Assembly: GCF_902506295.1 (NCBI RefSeq)
Contig: NZ_LR733312.1
Location: 1-64,000, forward strand
Origin: Luteimonas sp. 9C
GTDB taxonomy: Bacteria; Pseudomonadota; Gammaproteobacteria; Xanthomonadales; Xanthomonadaceae
Length of the DNA: 64,000 bases
Reading direction: 5' to 3'
Of the stretch, positions 36,839 through 45,614 are shown in pieces. Every line of letters starts with the position of its first letter. Positions within the stretch are counted from its first letter, which is position 1. A model generated the notes under the pieces. That model was not told where the DNA came from and did not search any database. It saw only the letters and a program-made list of their open reading frames with translations. The translations under genes and the position numbers were made by a program.

Positions 36839-38440
36839 TCAGTGGCGGAAGTGGCGCACGCCGGTGAACACCATCGCGATGCCGTGTGCGTCGGCCGCCG
36901 CGATCACCTCGGCGTCGCGCATCGAGCCGCCCGGCTGGATCACCGCCCGGATGCCGGCTTCCGCCGCGGCGTCGATGCCGTCGCGGAACGGGAAGAACGC
37001 ATCGGACGCCATCACCGAGCCCGGCACGACCAGGCCCGCATCCACTGCCTTGATGCCGGCGATACGCGCCGAATACACACGGCTCATCTGGCCGGCACCG
37101 ACGCCGATCGTCCGGTGGTCCTTCGCGTAGACGATCGCGTTGGACTTCACGAACTTCGCCACCTGCCAGGCGAACAACAGGTCGCGCAGCTGCGCATCGG
37201 TCGGCGCCAGCGTCGTCACGACCTTCAGTTCGTCGGCAGTGACTTCGCGGATGTCGGCGGTCTGCATCAGCAGTCCCGATCCCACGCGCTTGACGTCGAC
37301 GTTGTTGCGTCCCTCGCCGTGCGGAATGCGCAGCACGCGCACGTTGGCCTTCTTGGTGGCGTAGTCGAGCGCGTCGTCGTCGTAGTCGGGCGCGATCAGC
37401 ACCTCCACGAACTGGCGATCGAGGATCACCTTCGCCGTCGCCGCGTCCAGTGTGCGGTTGAAGGCGATGATGCCGCCGAACGCGGACGTCGGATCGGTCG
37501 CGTAGGCGAGCTCGTAGGCATCGCCGCAGGCCGCGCCGACGGCCACGCCGCAGGGGTTGGCATGCTTGACGATCACGCAGGCTGGCGCATCGAACTGGCG
37601 CACGCATTCCCACGCGGCATCGGCGTCGGCGATGTTGTTGTACGAGAGCGCCTTGCCCTGCAGCTGCTCGAACGTCGCCAGCGTGCCGGGCACCGGATAC
37701 AGATCGCGATAGAACGCCGCCTGCTGGTGCGGGTTCTCGCCGTAACGCAGGTCCATGACCTTGACGAAGGAGCCGTTGCTCTGGCCGCCGAACGGCGCGC
37801 GCTGCGCGGCGCCGTCGTCCGACGGCTCGGTGATCGACGACAGCACGTCGCTGATGCGCGCGTCGTACTGCGCGACGCGGTTGAACGCCGCGACCGACAG
37901 CGCGAAGCGCGTCTGCGCCGACACGGCGCCGTCGTTGGCCTCGAGTTCGGCCAGCAGCGCGTCGTACTGCGCCGGATCGGTGGCGACCGCGACATGGGCG
38001 AAGTTCTTCGCCGCCGCGCGCAGCATCGCCGGGCCGCCGATGTCGATGTTCTCGATGATGTCGTCGAACTTCGCGTCCGCTGCGTAGGCCACGCGCTCGA
38101 ACGGATAGAGATTGAGCACCAGCAGATCGATCGCATCGATGCCGTGTTCGGCCATCACCGCATCGTCGGTGCCGCGGCGACCGAGCAGGCCGCCGTGCAC
38201 CTTCGGATGCAGGGTCTTGACCCGGCCGTCCATGATCTCGGGGAAGCCGGTCACGTCACTGACGTCGCGCACCGGCAGCCCCGCTTCGCGGATCGCCTTC
38301 GCGGTGCCGCCAGTCGACAGCAGTTCGACGCCGCGCGCCGACAGGGCGCGGGCCAGATCGAGCAGGCCGGTCTTGTCGGAGACGGACAGCAGGGCGCGGC
38401 GGATCGCGGTGGGCGCGCCGGACGGAACGGAAACGGTCAT
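36839..38440 (-). CDS. purH: Bifunctional AICAR formyltransferase / IMP cyclohydrolase
   Basis: A 533-residue enzyme for the last two steps of IMP synthesis. The N-terminal cyclohydrolase (MGS-like, about 10-150) carries [32 protein letters not shown] and [12 protein letters not shown]. The C-terminal formyltransferase domain has [28 protein letters not shown] and FFPFRDGID. It has a consensus TATAAT -10 upstream. Part of the same minus-strand run as fis, the zinc-ribbon gene and prmA. Confidence 0.97.
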   Translation of the reverse strand: MTVSVPSGAPTAIRRALLSVSDKTGLLDLARALSARGVELLSTGGTAKAIREAGLPVRDVSDVTGFPEIMDGRVKTLHPKVHGGLLGRRGTDDAVMAEHGIDAIDLLVLNLYPFERVAYAADAKFDDIIENIDIGGPAMLRAAAKNFAHVAVATDPAQYDALLAELEANDGAVSAQTRFALSVAAFNRVAQYDARISDVLSSITEPSDDGAAQRAPFGGQSNGSFVKVMDLRYGENPHQQAAFYRDLYPVPGTLATFEQLQGKALSYNNIADADAAWECVRQFDAPACVIVKHANPCGVAVGAACGDAYELAYATDPTSAFGGIIAFNRTLDAATAKVILDRQFVEVLIAPDYDDDALDYATKKANVRVLRIPHGEGRNNVDVKRVGSGLLMQTADIREVTADELKVVTTLAPTDAQLRDLLFAWQVAKFVKSNAIVYAKDHRTIGVGAGQMSRVYSARIAGIKAVDAGLVVPGSVMASDAFFPFRDGIDAAAEAGIRAVIQPGGSMRDAEVIAAADAHGIAMVFTGVRHFRH

Positions 38441-38460
38441 GGGAATCGACTGCGGGCGAG

Positions 38461-38498
38461 GGAGCCGCGAATTATAACGGCGGTGCGCCGGCGGCTCC
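38461..38498 (-). promoter_or_regulatory. purH promoter with flanking inverted repeat
   Basis: On the minus strand TATAAT (38471-38476) is a perfect -10 box, giving a leader of about 24 bases before purH. It lies between the arms of an exact 8-bp inverted repeat, GGAGCCGC (38461-38468) and GCGGCTCC (38491-38498). The right arm overlaps the -35 region. The repeat could be an operator, or chance in GC-rich DNA. Confidence 0.55.
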
Positions 38499-38656
38499 GC
38501 ACCGGTCGATGCCCTGCTGCGCGTGCCGACTGGCGCGCGCGGTGCTCGAAGGCATTGCCACAGGACAGCGCCTGAGAGCGCGTGTCGCTGGCCCGCAGGA
38601 TGGCCGCTCGCGGCCGCCGACGATACGACTGCTCGCGCCGGGCCTTGCGCCGGTTC

Positions 38657-38926
38657 TCAGACCAGCGCGTACTCGCGCAGTTTCTTGCGCAGCGTGGCGC
38701 GATGGATGCCCAGCATCGCCGCGGCGCGGCTCTGGTTGCCGTCGCAGAAGTTCAGTACCTCGACGAACAGCGGAATCTCGAGTTCGCGCAAGGCGACCTC
38801 GTAGAGGTTGTCGGTGTCGTTGCCGTTGAGATCGCCGAGGTAGCGCTGGATCGACGTCGCGACGTGTTCGCGCAGGGGCGTGCGCGGTGCTTCGCGCGTG
38901 CTGCTGTCGGTGCGGTCTGCGTTCAA
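38657..38926 (-). CDS. fis: Nucleoid-associated protein Fis
   Basis: An 89-residue DNA-bending protein that activates rRNA promoters and shapes the nucleoid. It has [31 protein letters not shown] and the C-terminal helix-turn-helix [20 protein letters not shown]. The start is taken as TTG 38926 (MNADRTD), the expected length for xanthomonad Fis, with GAGAG upstream. A GTG at 38983 would add 19 residues that look non-native and has no ribosome binding site. Its neighbours prmA and purH are the usual company of fis. Confidence 0.9.
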   Translation of the reverse strand: MNADRTDSSTREAPRTPLREHVATSIQRYLGDLNGNDTDNLYEVALRELEIPLFVEVLNFCDGNQSRAAAMLGIHRATLRKKLREYALV

Positions 38927-39044
38927 GTCGACTCTCGGCAATGCGGCGTCGCTGTGGCAACGTCGGGTCGAAGGCGACGGCACGTGCGGACGGCGGAACG
39001 GCTGCGCAGTCTAGCGCGGCCCCCGGGCACCTGCCAGCGCGTGC

Positions 39045-40007
39045 TCAGAGAAAATCGAAGGCGAACGACACCGCGCGCGTGTCCGGTTCCACGAGTTGCA
39101 GGCGGGCCTGCGCACTGTCGCCGGCGGCCAGCGTCGGCGGATACGTCGCGACGTCCAGATACTCCTGCGGCGTGAACACGCGCGTGCCGACCGCGCGTCC
39201 GTCGATGTCGGACAGTGTCAGCCGCAGCGCGGGCCAGGCCTGCGCCCAGCGTGCCTCGTTGCGGAACGTCGCCGTGGCGACGAGCTCGCCCGGACGCGCA
39301 TCGTCAGGGCGCACATCGCGTGCCAGCACCGTGAGCGCCGTCGGTTCGTGCCACGGCGGCAGGCTGCAGCGCAGCACGCTGCACAGGCCCGCGAGCGCCG
39401 GCCGCCAGCCGGGATCGCGCGCGAGCCGTGCACGGTCGGCGAGCAGCACCTGCAGGCCCAGCAGCAGCGTCAGCGCGACGGCGGCGCCGACCAGCAGGCG
39501 ATGCTGACGGCGCGCATGCGGATCCGTCGGGGCGGTCGCGCCGCGGCGTACGAAGCTCGGCGAGGTGCGTGCCGGAGCGGACGGCGGTGCAGGCGCGGCG
39601 ACAGGCGTGACTGCGGCGGTCGGCGCCTCGATGGATGTCGAGTGCGTCGCGTCGCCGGCACCTGCATCGGTCTCGACCGGCGCGATGGCATCGGCGGGGA
39701 CGGGCGTCGCAACACCCGGGTCCGTTGCGACGACCTGTGGGGGCGGTTCGGGCCGGGATGCGGCGGATTCGTCCACGGCGTCGAGCGCGGGTGGAACGGG
39801 CGCGAGGGCTGCAGCGGCGGGCGGCGGCGCGCGCTCCGGCGCCTCGCGATCCGCAACCTGCGTCGGGGCCTTCAGCAGCGAGGCCACTGACACCTGCGGC
39901 GCGGCACTGCGCAGCACGCCCCGGCAGCGCGGGCAGCGTTCCGGCGGCTGGTCGGTCGCGGGGTCGGTGGCGACCAGCGAGCCGCAGTGCTTGCAGTTGA
40001 TGAACAT
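39045..40007 (-). CDS. Zinc-ribbon, DUF3426-type membrane protein
   Basis: A 320-residue protein. An N-terminal zinc ribbon (INCKHCGSLV and ERCPRCRGVL, as in MJ0042 zinc-finger proteins) is followed by a long Pro/Ala-rich linker (about 45-165). One membrane helix (RRQHRLLVGAAVALTLLLGL, about 167-187) leads to a periplasmic DUF3426 domain with GLCSVLRCSLPPW and ending FAFDFL. The family is uncharacterised but often lies beside prmA and fis. It replaces dusB, which occupies this place in E. coli. Confidence 0.85.
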   Translation of the reverse strand: MFINCKHCGSLVATDPATDQPPERCPRCRGVLRSAAPQVSVASLLKAPTQVADREAPERAPPPAAAALAPVPPALDAVDESAASRPEPPPQVVATDPGVATPVPADAIAPVETDAGAGDATHSTSIEAPTAAVTPVAAPAPPSAPARTSPSFVRRGATAPTDPHARRQHRLLVGAAVALTLLLGLQVLLADRARLARDPGWRPALAGLCSVLRCSLPPWHEPTALTVLARDVRPDDARPGELVATATFRNEARWAQAWPALRLTLSDIDGRAVGTRVFTPQEYLDVATYPPTLAAGDSAQARLQLVEPDTRAVSFAFDFL

Positions 40008-40049
40008 GCGGCTATTGAATCATGCCGCTGCGCGCCTGGAAGCGGCGGG

Positions 40050-40970
40050 TCAGGCCGGCTTGCGGACGCCGTCGATGCGCACCCAGTCGCCTTCGCGGGT
40101 GACCGCCAGCTGTTCGAACCACGGCCGGTAACGCCGCAGCAGGTCTTCCTCCTGCCCGTCGAGGATGCCCGACAGCGCGATGCGTCCACCGAGTGCGACC
40201 CGCTCGGCCAGCGTTTCGGCCAGCGCGTCGAGCGCGGTGGCGAGGATGTTGGCGACGACCACGGGATAGGCGCCCTGCGGCGCCTCGGCCGGCAGGAACA
40301 CGTCGAGCGCGGCGCCGACGTCGTTGCGGTCGGCGTTGTCGCGCGAGGCGATCAGTGCCTGCGGATCGTTGTCGATACCCACTGCGCGCGCGGCACCGAG
40401 CTTGAGCGCGGCCAGCGCCAGGATGCCGCTGCCGCAGCCGTAATCCAGGACCTGCGCATCGGCGAGCACGCCCTCGGCCGACAGCGCATCCAGCCACTGC
40501 AGGCACAGTGACGTGGTGGGATGCGTGCCGGAACCGAAGGCCAGGCCCGGATCGAGCCGGATCACGACGGCATCGTCGCCGGCGGCCTCGGGCAGCTCGG
40601 CGTTCCACGGCACGATCCAGGTGCGGGCGCCGAACTGCAGGGGCGCGTACTGGTCCATCCACGCGCGTTCCCAGTCCTGGTCCTCGACCTTGCGGAAGCT
40701 CGCGCGGCTCCAGTCGAGCCCGGCGTCGAACGCCTCGAGCGCGGACAGCACGAGCAGCGCGTCGGTGTCGTCTTCGAACAGCGCCGTCAGCACGATCGCG
40801 TGCCACAGCGGGGTCTCGCCGACGCCGGGCTCGAGGATGGCCTGCTCGTCCGTGGTGTCGGCATCGGCGTCGATCATCGTCACTGCCAGCGCGCCGATGT
40901 CCTCGAGGGCGTGGGCGTAGCGCGGCTGCTCGGCTTCGGTGCAGCGCAGGCTCAGTTCCAGAAAGGGCAT
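40050..40970 (-). CDS. prmA: Ribosomal protein L11 methyltransferase
   Basis: A 306-residue SAM-dependent enzyme that trimethylates L11. The N-terminal substrate-binding domain starts [27 protein letters not shown] precedes the SAM-binding [13 protein letters not shown], and [13 protein letters not shown] is the NIL motif. The start at 40970 gives the family N-terminus; an upstream start adds 11 residues of Pro-rich sequence. It is the first gene of the prmA / zinc-ribbon / fis / purH run. Confidence 0.95.
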   Translation of the reverse strand: MPFLELSLRCTEAEQPRYAHALEDIGALAVTMIDADADTTDEQAILEPGVGETPLWHAIVLTALFEDDTDALLVLSALEAFDAGLDWSRASFRKVEDQDWERAWMDQYAPLQFGARTWIVPWNAELPEAAGDDAVVIRLDPGLAFGSGTHPTTSLCLQWLDALSAEGVLADAQVLDYGCGSGILALAALKLGAARAVGIDNDPQALIASRDNADRNDVGAALDVFLPAEAPQGAYPVVVANILATALDALAETLAERVALGGRIALSGILDGQEEDLLRRYRPWFEQLAVTREGDWVRIDGVRKPA

Positions 40971-41245
40971 CGGGGGGTCCGGGTGGCGCGAGGGGCCGGG
41001 CATCTTGGTGCCCCGGTGGGGGCGCGTAAAGGGGCAAACGGTGCGGCGTGCCGGAGGCGGCCTGCACCGGAGCCGGGTGGGATGTGCGCGTCGTCGCAGT
41101 CAGGCGGGTCACCGGTCCGCGCGCCCGGCAGCCCCGCGATGGCCGGGCGTTCGTCCGCTAGAATCGCGTTCCGAACCGTGCCGCCGCTGCCGCGACGCCA
41201 CTGGCCGGCCGCCGATCAGGGTGGCCGGGTGCTGCAGGATCCGAC

Positions 41246-42220
41246 GTGTCCGTCCGAGTGTTCGCCACCATCGCGCTGCTGGGCCTTCTCGTCGCCGCCC
41301 TGGCGACGTGGCGCCCTGTCGTGCCCGGCACGGTCGCGGTCGATCCCGACGCGGACTGGATCACCGACACGGACCTGCCGCTCTCCAGCGATGCTCTGGC
41401 CGGGCCGATCGCGCCGCCAGCGTCGGATCCGGTGCTGCTGGCCGCCGCGTCGCCGACGGCGGTGCGCCCGCTGCAGCGCGCGTTCGAACAGGCCGGCGAC
41501 CTGTTCACGTTCCGCCAGCAGTTGCAGCCGCTGGCCGCATCGGGCGATGCCGACGCGCGCTGGGTGCTCAGCCGGGTCGACGAGTACTGCGCCGGCTTCG
41601 CGCGTGATCCGGCCGGCTTCGCGCGTGACAGTGCGCTGATATCGGAGCTGCAGCTCGATGCGGCGCGCGCGCTGGGCGCGGCCCGGGACCGCATCGGCGC
41701 GCGCTGCGGACGCTTCGTTCCACAGGATGCCCCGACGTTCGTGCAACTGGTCGAACAGCGCCAGGACGCGGCCGAGGCCGGCAGTCTGGCCGCCGAGGCC
41801 GCGCTGCTGGCGATGGGCGCGCCGCTGCAGGACGACATGGACTACCGCCGCGGGCTCGTCGAGCGCGTGCAGGCCTCGCGCGATCCCGACGCCTTCGTGG
41901 CGCTGTCGCCCGCGATGGGCGTCGCGGCCAGCGGCGACGTGGCGCTGGCCGACACGGTCGCGGGCACCCAGGCCAGCGAACTGGCCTGGCAGCTCGCCGC
42001 CTGCGATCTCGGTCTGGACTGCAGCGCCGATGGCGCGCTGATGACCGAGTACTGCGCCAACGGTGGCATCTGTGCGCGCGAGGCGCGCCAGGACTTTTCC
42101 GCGTTCGTGCGCGATGCGGCGGTGCCGCGTCAGGGTGCGGACGAGATCGATCGAATGAAGAAGACCCTGGTCGAGGGCGCCCCCGCGTCCCGACATCTGC
42201 TCGGAATGGTGACACCATGA
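41246..42220 (+). CDS. Hypothetical secreted or membrane-anchored protein
   Basis: A 324-residue protein with one N-terminal hydrophobic helix (VFATIALLGLLVAALATW) that is either a signal or an anchor, then a long helix-rich domain with Cys in pairs (VDEYCAGF, GARCGRF, AACDLGLDCSAD, EYCANGGICARE). No known family is recognised. The GTG start has AGGA 6 bases before it, and a -10-like TAGAAT lies at 41159. It carries a 21-bp in-frame duplication (AGFARDP twice). Its stop overlaps the next gene by ATGA. Confidence 0.75.
   Translation: MSVRVFATIALLGLLVAALATWRPVVPGTVAVDPDADWITDTDLPLSSDALAGPIAPPASDPVLLAAASPTAVRPLQRAFEQAGDLFTFRQQLQPLAASGDADARWVLSRVDEYCAGFARDPAGFARDSALISELQLDAARALGAARDRIGARCGRFVPQDAPTFVQLVEQRQDAAEAGSLAAEAALLAMGAPLQDDMDYRRGLVERVQASRDPDAFVALSPAMGVAASGDVALADTVAGTQASELAWQLAACDLGLDCSADGALMTEYCANGGICAREARQDFSAFVRDAAVPRQGADEIDRMKKTLVEGAPASRHLLGMVTP
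41591..41628 (+). repeat. 17-bp direct repeat, 21-bp period, inside a CDS
   Basis: GCCGGCTTCGCGCGTGA occurs at 41591-41607 and again at 41612-41628. The 21-base period keeps the frame and duplicates AGFARD(P/S). It looks like a recent slippage event. Confidence 0.85.
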
Positions 42221-42648
42221 AACGCATGTTCCCCCGCAAGCTCCGCTTCTGGCTCTGGGCCGCCCTGTTCGTCGGGTATTCGGTGGCGGTTGCCGGCGTC
42301 GTCGTCGACGCGGTCGGCGACAACTACCGGCGCCTGACGCAGGTCGCGCGGACCACGACGGCCGCGCCCCTCGAACAGCGCCAGCTCGGGGCCGCGCAGA
42401 TCGCCGCGCTCTACCGCGCGCAGAGTCCCACGCCGTTCCAGGCGCTGCCGCCGGGCAATACGTTCCGCGTGGTGTGGCCCGACGGTTCCACCGAGATGGT
42501 GCGGATCGTCAGCCAGTCCACGCCGCATGGCGCCGTACCGGTCGGCGGGAGCCAGATCGAAGCCGCGCCCGTGCTGGATGTCGCGCAGGCGGAACTGCAG
42601 GTGGTGCCGGTCTCGGTGGCGCCCCGCCAGGCAGCGGTCGCGGAGTAG
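42217..42648 (+). CDS. Hypothetical membrane-anchored protein
   Basis: A 143-residue protein with one N-terminal membrane helix (FWLWAALFVGYSVAVAGVVV) and a periplasmic domain containing FRVVWPDGSTEMVRIVSQST, which suggests a small beta fold. No family is recognised. The ATGA overlap with the preceding gene makes the pair a coupled operon. It ends 5 bases from the convergent next gene. Confidence 0.72.
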   Translation: MKRMFPRKLRFWLWAALFVGYSVAVAGVVVDAVGDNYRRLTQVARTTTAAPLEQRQLGAAQIAALYRAQSPTPFQALPPGNTFRVVWPDGSTEMVRIVSQSTPHGAVPVGGSQIEAAPVLDVAQAELQVVPVSVAPRQAAVAE

Positions 42649-42653
42649 GCCGC

Positions 42654-43064
42654 TCAGCCCCCGCGGCGCTGCAGGGCGCGCGCATGGCGCCGTCGCTCGG
42701 CGACGCCGGCCCAGACCATCGCCGAGTGGAACTGCGCGACGCACAGTGCGAGCAGGGTCCAGACCACGTCGAGATTGAGATAGACGCCCGCCGCGCGGTT
42801 CAGGGCCGTCCATTCGGAGCGCCGCATGGCCAGACTGCCTTCGCCGAACAACCGGTGCAGGGTTTGGCCGGTCGACAGTGACTGCCAGTCGCCGAAGCGC
42901 GCCAGCCCGGATGCGCCCAGACCGAGGCAGGCCACCACCCCGAGCGCCCAGAGGACCGCCAGCGCCAGCGGGATGTTGTGCACGGCGCGCGTCCGAGGCA
43001 GCAGCTGGAGTGCCCCCAGCGACCATGCCAGCAGCAGCAGTCCGAACACCTGGAGAAACACCAT
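42654..43064 (-). CDS. Small membrane protein, function unknown
   Basis: A 136-residue protein with about three to four hydrophobic helices (LQVFGLLLLAWSLGALQLL, NIPLALAVLWALGVVACLGL and VVWTLLALCVAQFHSAMVW). No family is recognised. ATG 43064 has an AGGAAA 8 to 9 bases before it on this strand. It is divergent from dusA across 169 bases. Confidence 0.7.
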   Translation of the reverse strand: MVFLQVFGLLLLAWSLGALQLLPRTRAVHNIPLALAVLWALGVVACLGLGASGLARFGDWQSLSTGQTLHRLFGEGSLAMRRSEWTALNRAAGVYLNLDVVWTLLALCVAQFHSAMVWAGVAERRRHARALQRRGG

Positions 43065-43233
43065 CGACCGTTTCCTGCGCGCAGCGCCTGGGCGCCACAG
43101 GATGACCGGGGCCCGGCCTTGACGGAGTGACGCCAGGGGGCGGCGTGTATCCTGACGCCCCGTCGCGGCGGGCGGTCCAGGCGCCACAGGCCCATTGCGA
43201 CCCACGCCCCACGTTTTCCAGCCACGCAGACCC

Positions 43234-44262
43234 ATGACCGGATTCCCGTTGCCGACCTACGACGCGCACGCCGATGCGTATGCGGCATCGCTGCGCCTGT
43301 CGGTGGCACCGATGATGGACTGGACGGACGCGCATTGCCGCGAGTTCCACCGGCTGCTGGCGCCGGGCGCGCGGCTGTACACGGAAATGGTGCACGCCAA
43401 GGCCGTGATCCACGGCGATCGCACGCGGCTTTTGGCGAAGACGGCGCGACAGGCGCCGCTTGCACTGCAGCTCGGCGGCAGCGATCCGGACACCCTGGCG
43501 CAGGCCGCGCGGATCGCCGCCGATCACGGTTTCGACGAGATCAATCTCAACTGCGGTTGCCCGTCCGACCGCGTGCAGGCCGGGCGTTTCGGCGCCTGCC
43601 TGATGCGCGAGCCGGCGCTGGTTGCCGACTGCGTCGCGGCGATGGCGGCCGCCAGCACCGTGCCGGTGACGGTGAAGTGCCGGCTGGGCGTGGACGACGA
43701 CGACGATTACGAGACCTTCGCGCGTTTCATCGACGGCGCAGTTGCGGCGGGCGCCGCGATGATCGTCGTGCATGCGCGCAATGCCTGGCTCAACGGCCTG
43801 TCGCCGAAGGAGAACCGCGACATCCCGCCGCTGCGCTACGACTGGGCGCATCGGCTCAAGCGCGAGCGGCCGACGTTGCCGGTGGTGCTCAACGGTGGCA
43901 TCGCCACGCAGGCGCTCGCGCTCGAGCAGCTGGCGCACGTGGACGGCGTGATGCTGGGCCGCGCCGCCTATCACGATCCTTACCTGCTGCATGCGCTGGA
44001 CGCCGCGCTGTCGGGTGCGCCAGTGCGCCCGCGCGCCGAGCTGCTGCGCGCATTGCGGCCGTACGTCGAGGCGCGCATGGCGGAAGGCATCGCGCTCAAG
44101 CACATCGTCCGCCACGTACTCGGCCTGTTCCACGGACAGCCCGGCGGCCGGCTGTACCGCCAGGTGCTCAGCGAAGGCGCGCATCTGCCCGGCGCGGACT
44201 GGACGCTGGTCGAGCAGGCGCTCGCAGCGACGGAAGATGCAGCGTCGCGTCGCGCGGCCTGA
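43234..44262 (+). CDS. dusA: tRNA-dihydrouridine(20/20a) synthase
   Basis: A 342-residue FMN enzyme reducing uridines 20 and 20a of tRNA. It shows LSVAPMMDWTDAHCR, LYTEMVHAKAVIHGD (a DusA-specific stretch), LNCGCPSDRVQAG with the catalytic Cys about 109, VKCRLGVDDDD, ARNAWLNGLSPKENR and the FMN site VLNGGIATQ with VMLGRAAYHDPYLL. The spacing and the NGLSPKENR motif identify DusA rather than DusB or DusC. The ATG was chosen to give the usual length. Confidence 0.95.
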   Translation: MTGFPLPTYDAHADAYAASLRLSVAPMMDWTDAHCREFHRLLAPGARLYTEMVHAKAVIHGDRTRLLAKTARQAPLALQLGGSDPDTLAQAARIAADHGFDEINLNCGCPSDRVQAGRFGACLMREPALVADCVAAMAAASTVPVTVKCRLGVDDDDDYETFARFIDGAVAAGAAMIVVHARNAWLNGLSPKENRDIPPLRYDWAHRLKRERPTLPVVLNGGIATQALALEQLAHVDGVMLGRAAYHDPYLLHALDAALSGAPVRPRAELLRALRPYVEARMAEGIALKHIVRHVLGLFHGQPGGRLYRQVLSEGAHLPGADWTLVEQALAATEDAASRRAA

Positions 44263-44416
44263 CGGCAATCCCGAGTCCCGATTGATCCGAAAGGCCGGCC
44301 TGATCGCGTTCGAGATGAACGGATACAGCCTTGTCAACGAAAAGTTAAGGACGGATTCACTGCTTCGGGCCGACCATCGACCGTCTACCCGATCGCCCGT
44401 CCCGCCAGGAGTGGCC

Positions 44417-44782
44417 GTGTCCGTCCCGTCGTCCCGTCATCCGCTGTGTGCCTGCATCGCCGTGCTGCTCTGCAGCGCCACGACGGCCGTGGTGGCGCAG
44501 GATCCCCCATCGCGCGGACCCGCGGCGCAGGGCGCCGACATGCGCGCGGCCGTGCAGCGGCCGGAGAGCGGGCGGCGCCGCTCGCAGGACTCGATGACGG
44601 AATCGGTGCGGCGTATCGAACGCAGTACCCGCGGCCGTGTACTGAGCATCGAGCAGATGCACTCCGACGGCCGTGATCTCAACCGCGTCAAGGTGATGGA
44701 CGACAGCGGCCGCGTGCGCATCTTCGTCGACGATCCGGCCCAGCGTGGCCCCTCGTCCCGTGCACGCGGCGACGACGATTGA
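44417..44782 (+). CDS. PepSY-like periplasmic protein upstream of phoP
   Basis: A 121-residue protein with a signal peptide (CACIAVLLCSATTAVVAQ), an Arg-rich region, then a PepSY-like unit: MTESVRRIERSTRGRVLSIEQ, MHSDGRDLNRVKVMD and SGRVRIFVDDP. PepSY proteins often precede PhoP/PhoQ-type systems and may report envelope state. GTG 44417 is preferred to GTG 44411 because AGGA lies 7 bases before it. The gap to phoP is 56 bases. Confidence 0.75.
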   Translation: MSVPSSRHPLCACIAVLLCSATTAVVAQDPPSRGPAAQGADMRAAVQRPESGRRRSQDSMTESVRRIERSTRGRVLSIEQMHSDGRDLNRVKVMDDSGRVRIFVDDPAQRGPSSRARGDDD

Positions 44783-44838
44783 TCCGGCATCCTCGCCCCC
44801 ATTCACGGCCGGGCCGGCCGTCAGACCGGAGTTGACCC

Positions 44839-45525
44839 ATGCGTATTCTGCTCGTCGAAGACGAAGCCCCTCTGCGTGAGACCCTCGCCGCGCGCCTGAA
44901 GCGTGAAGGTTTCGCCGTCGACGCCGCCCAGGATGGCGAGGAAGGCCTCTACATGGGACGCGAAGTGCCGTTCGATGTGGGCATCATCGATCTGGGCCTG
45001 CCGAAGATGTCGGGCATGGAGCTGATCAAGGCCCTGCGCGAGGAAGGCAAGCAGTTCCCGGTGTTGATCCTGACCGCGCGCTCGAGCTGGCAGGACAAGG
45101 TCGACGGGCTGAAGCAGGGCGCCGATGACTACTTGGTCAAGCCGTTCCACGTGGAGGAGCTGCTGGCCCGCATCAATGCGCTGGTCCGCCGCGCCGCGGG
45201 CTGGAGCAAGCCGACGCTCGAGTGCGGCACGGTCACGCTGGACCTCGCGGCGCAGACGGTCAGCGTCGACGGCAAGAATGTCGACCTCACCAGCTACGAG
45301 TACAAGGTCCTCGAATATCTGATGATGCATGCCGGCGAGCTGGTCTCGAAGGCCGACCTGACCGAGCACATCTACCAGCAGGACTTCGATCGCGATTCCA
45401 ACGTGCTGGAGGTCTTCATCGGCCGCCTGCGCAAGAAGCTCGATCCCGAAGGCACGCTCAAGCCCATCGAGACCGTTCGCGGCCGTGGCTACCGGTTCGC
45501 GATTCCCCGCAACGGCGAGGGATGA
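44839..45525 (+). CDS. phoP: Response regulator, PhoP/OmpR family
   Basis: A 228-residue regulator. The receiver domain (1-115) has LLVEDEAPLRE, IIDLGLPKMSG (phospho-Asp about 51), TARSSWQDKVDGLKQGADDY and VKPFHVEEL. A winged-helix DNA-binding domain (125-222) has LTSYEYKVLEYL and DRDSNVLEVFIGRLRKKL. The DDYLVKPFHVEE form and the partner kinase indicate PhoP, which senses Mg, low pH and antimicrobial peptides in enterics; xanthomonad PhoP also controls virulence. Confidence 0.93.
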   Translation: MRILLVEDEAPLRETLAARLKREGFAVDAAQDGEEGLYMGREVPFDVGIIDLGLPKMSGMELIKALREEGKQFPVLILTARSSWQDKVDGLKQGADDYLVKPFHVEELLARINALVRRAAGWSKPTLECGTVTLDLAAQTVSVDGKNVDLTSYEYKVLEYLMMHAGELVSKADLTEHIYQQDFDRDSNVLEVFIGRLRKKLDPEGTLKPIETVRGRGYRFAIPRNGEG

Positions 45526-45611
45526 GCGGACGACGCCGGCTGCGGGTGTCCGCGCTGGAGGCGGGGGCGCCCGCCGTGCGGCAGTGCCGGCGGATTCCGC
45601 GTTCGATCTGA
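45522..45611 (+). other. Mini-ORF between phoP and phoQ, in the phoQ frame
   Basis: A 29-codon open frame starts ATG at 45522, overlapping the phoP stop (ATGA) after a GAGGG. It ends with TGA at 45609-45611. It is in the same frame as phoQ, and only one codon (CCG) separates its stop from the phoQ ATG. The peptide is basic and of no known family. It could couple translation of phoQ, which has no Shine-Dalgarno of its own, or be chance. Confidence 0.25.
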
Positions 45612-45614
45612 CCG

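Noticed and set aside
38984-39045. Longer Fis start at GTG 38983
   Set aside because: It adds 19 residues that do not look like Fis and has no ribosome binding site, while the TTG at 38926 gives the family length.
40971-41245. Possible small RNA or riboswitch in the 275-base gap before the hypothetical gene
   Set aside because: GC-rich without a stable recognisable fold; only a -10-like TAGAAT (41159) stands out, which fits the gene downstream.
44263-44416. Possible PhoP box near the TTGTCAAC...GTTAAGG stretch before the PepSY gene
   Set aside because: The direct-repeat spacing of a PhoP box does not fit, and TTGTCA has no matching -10.
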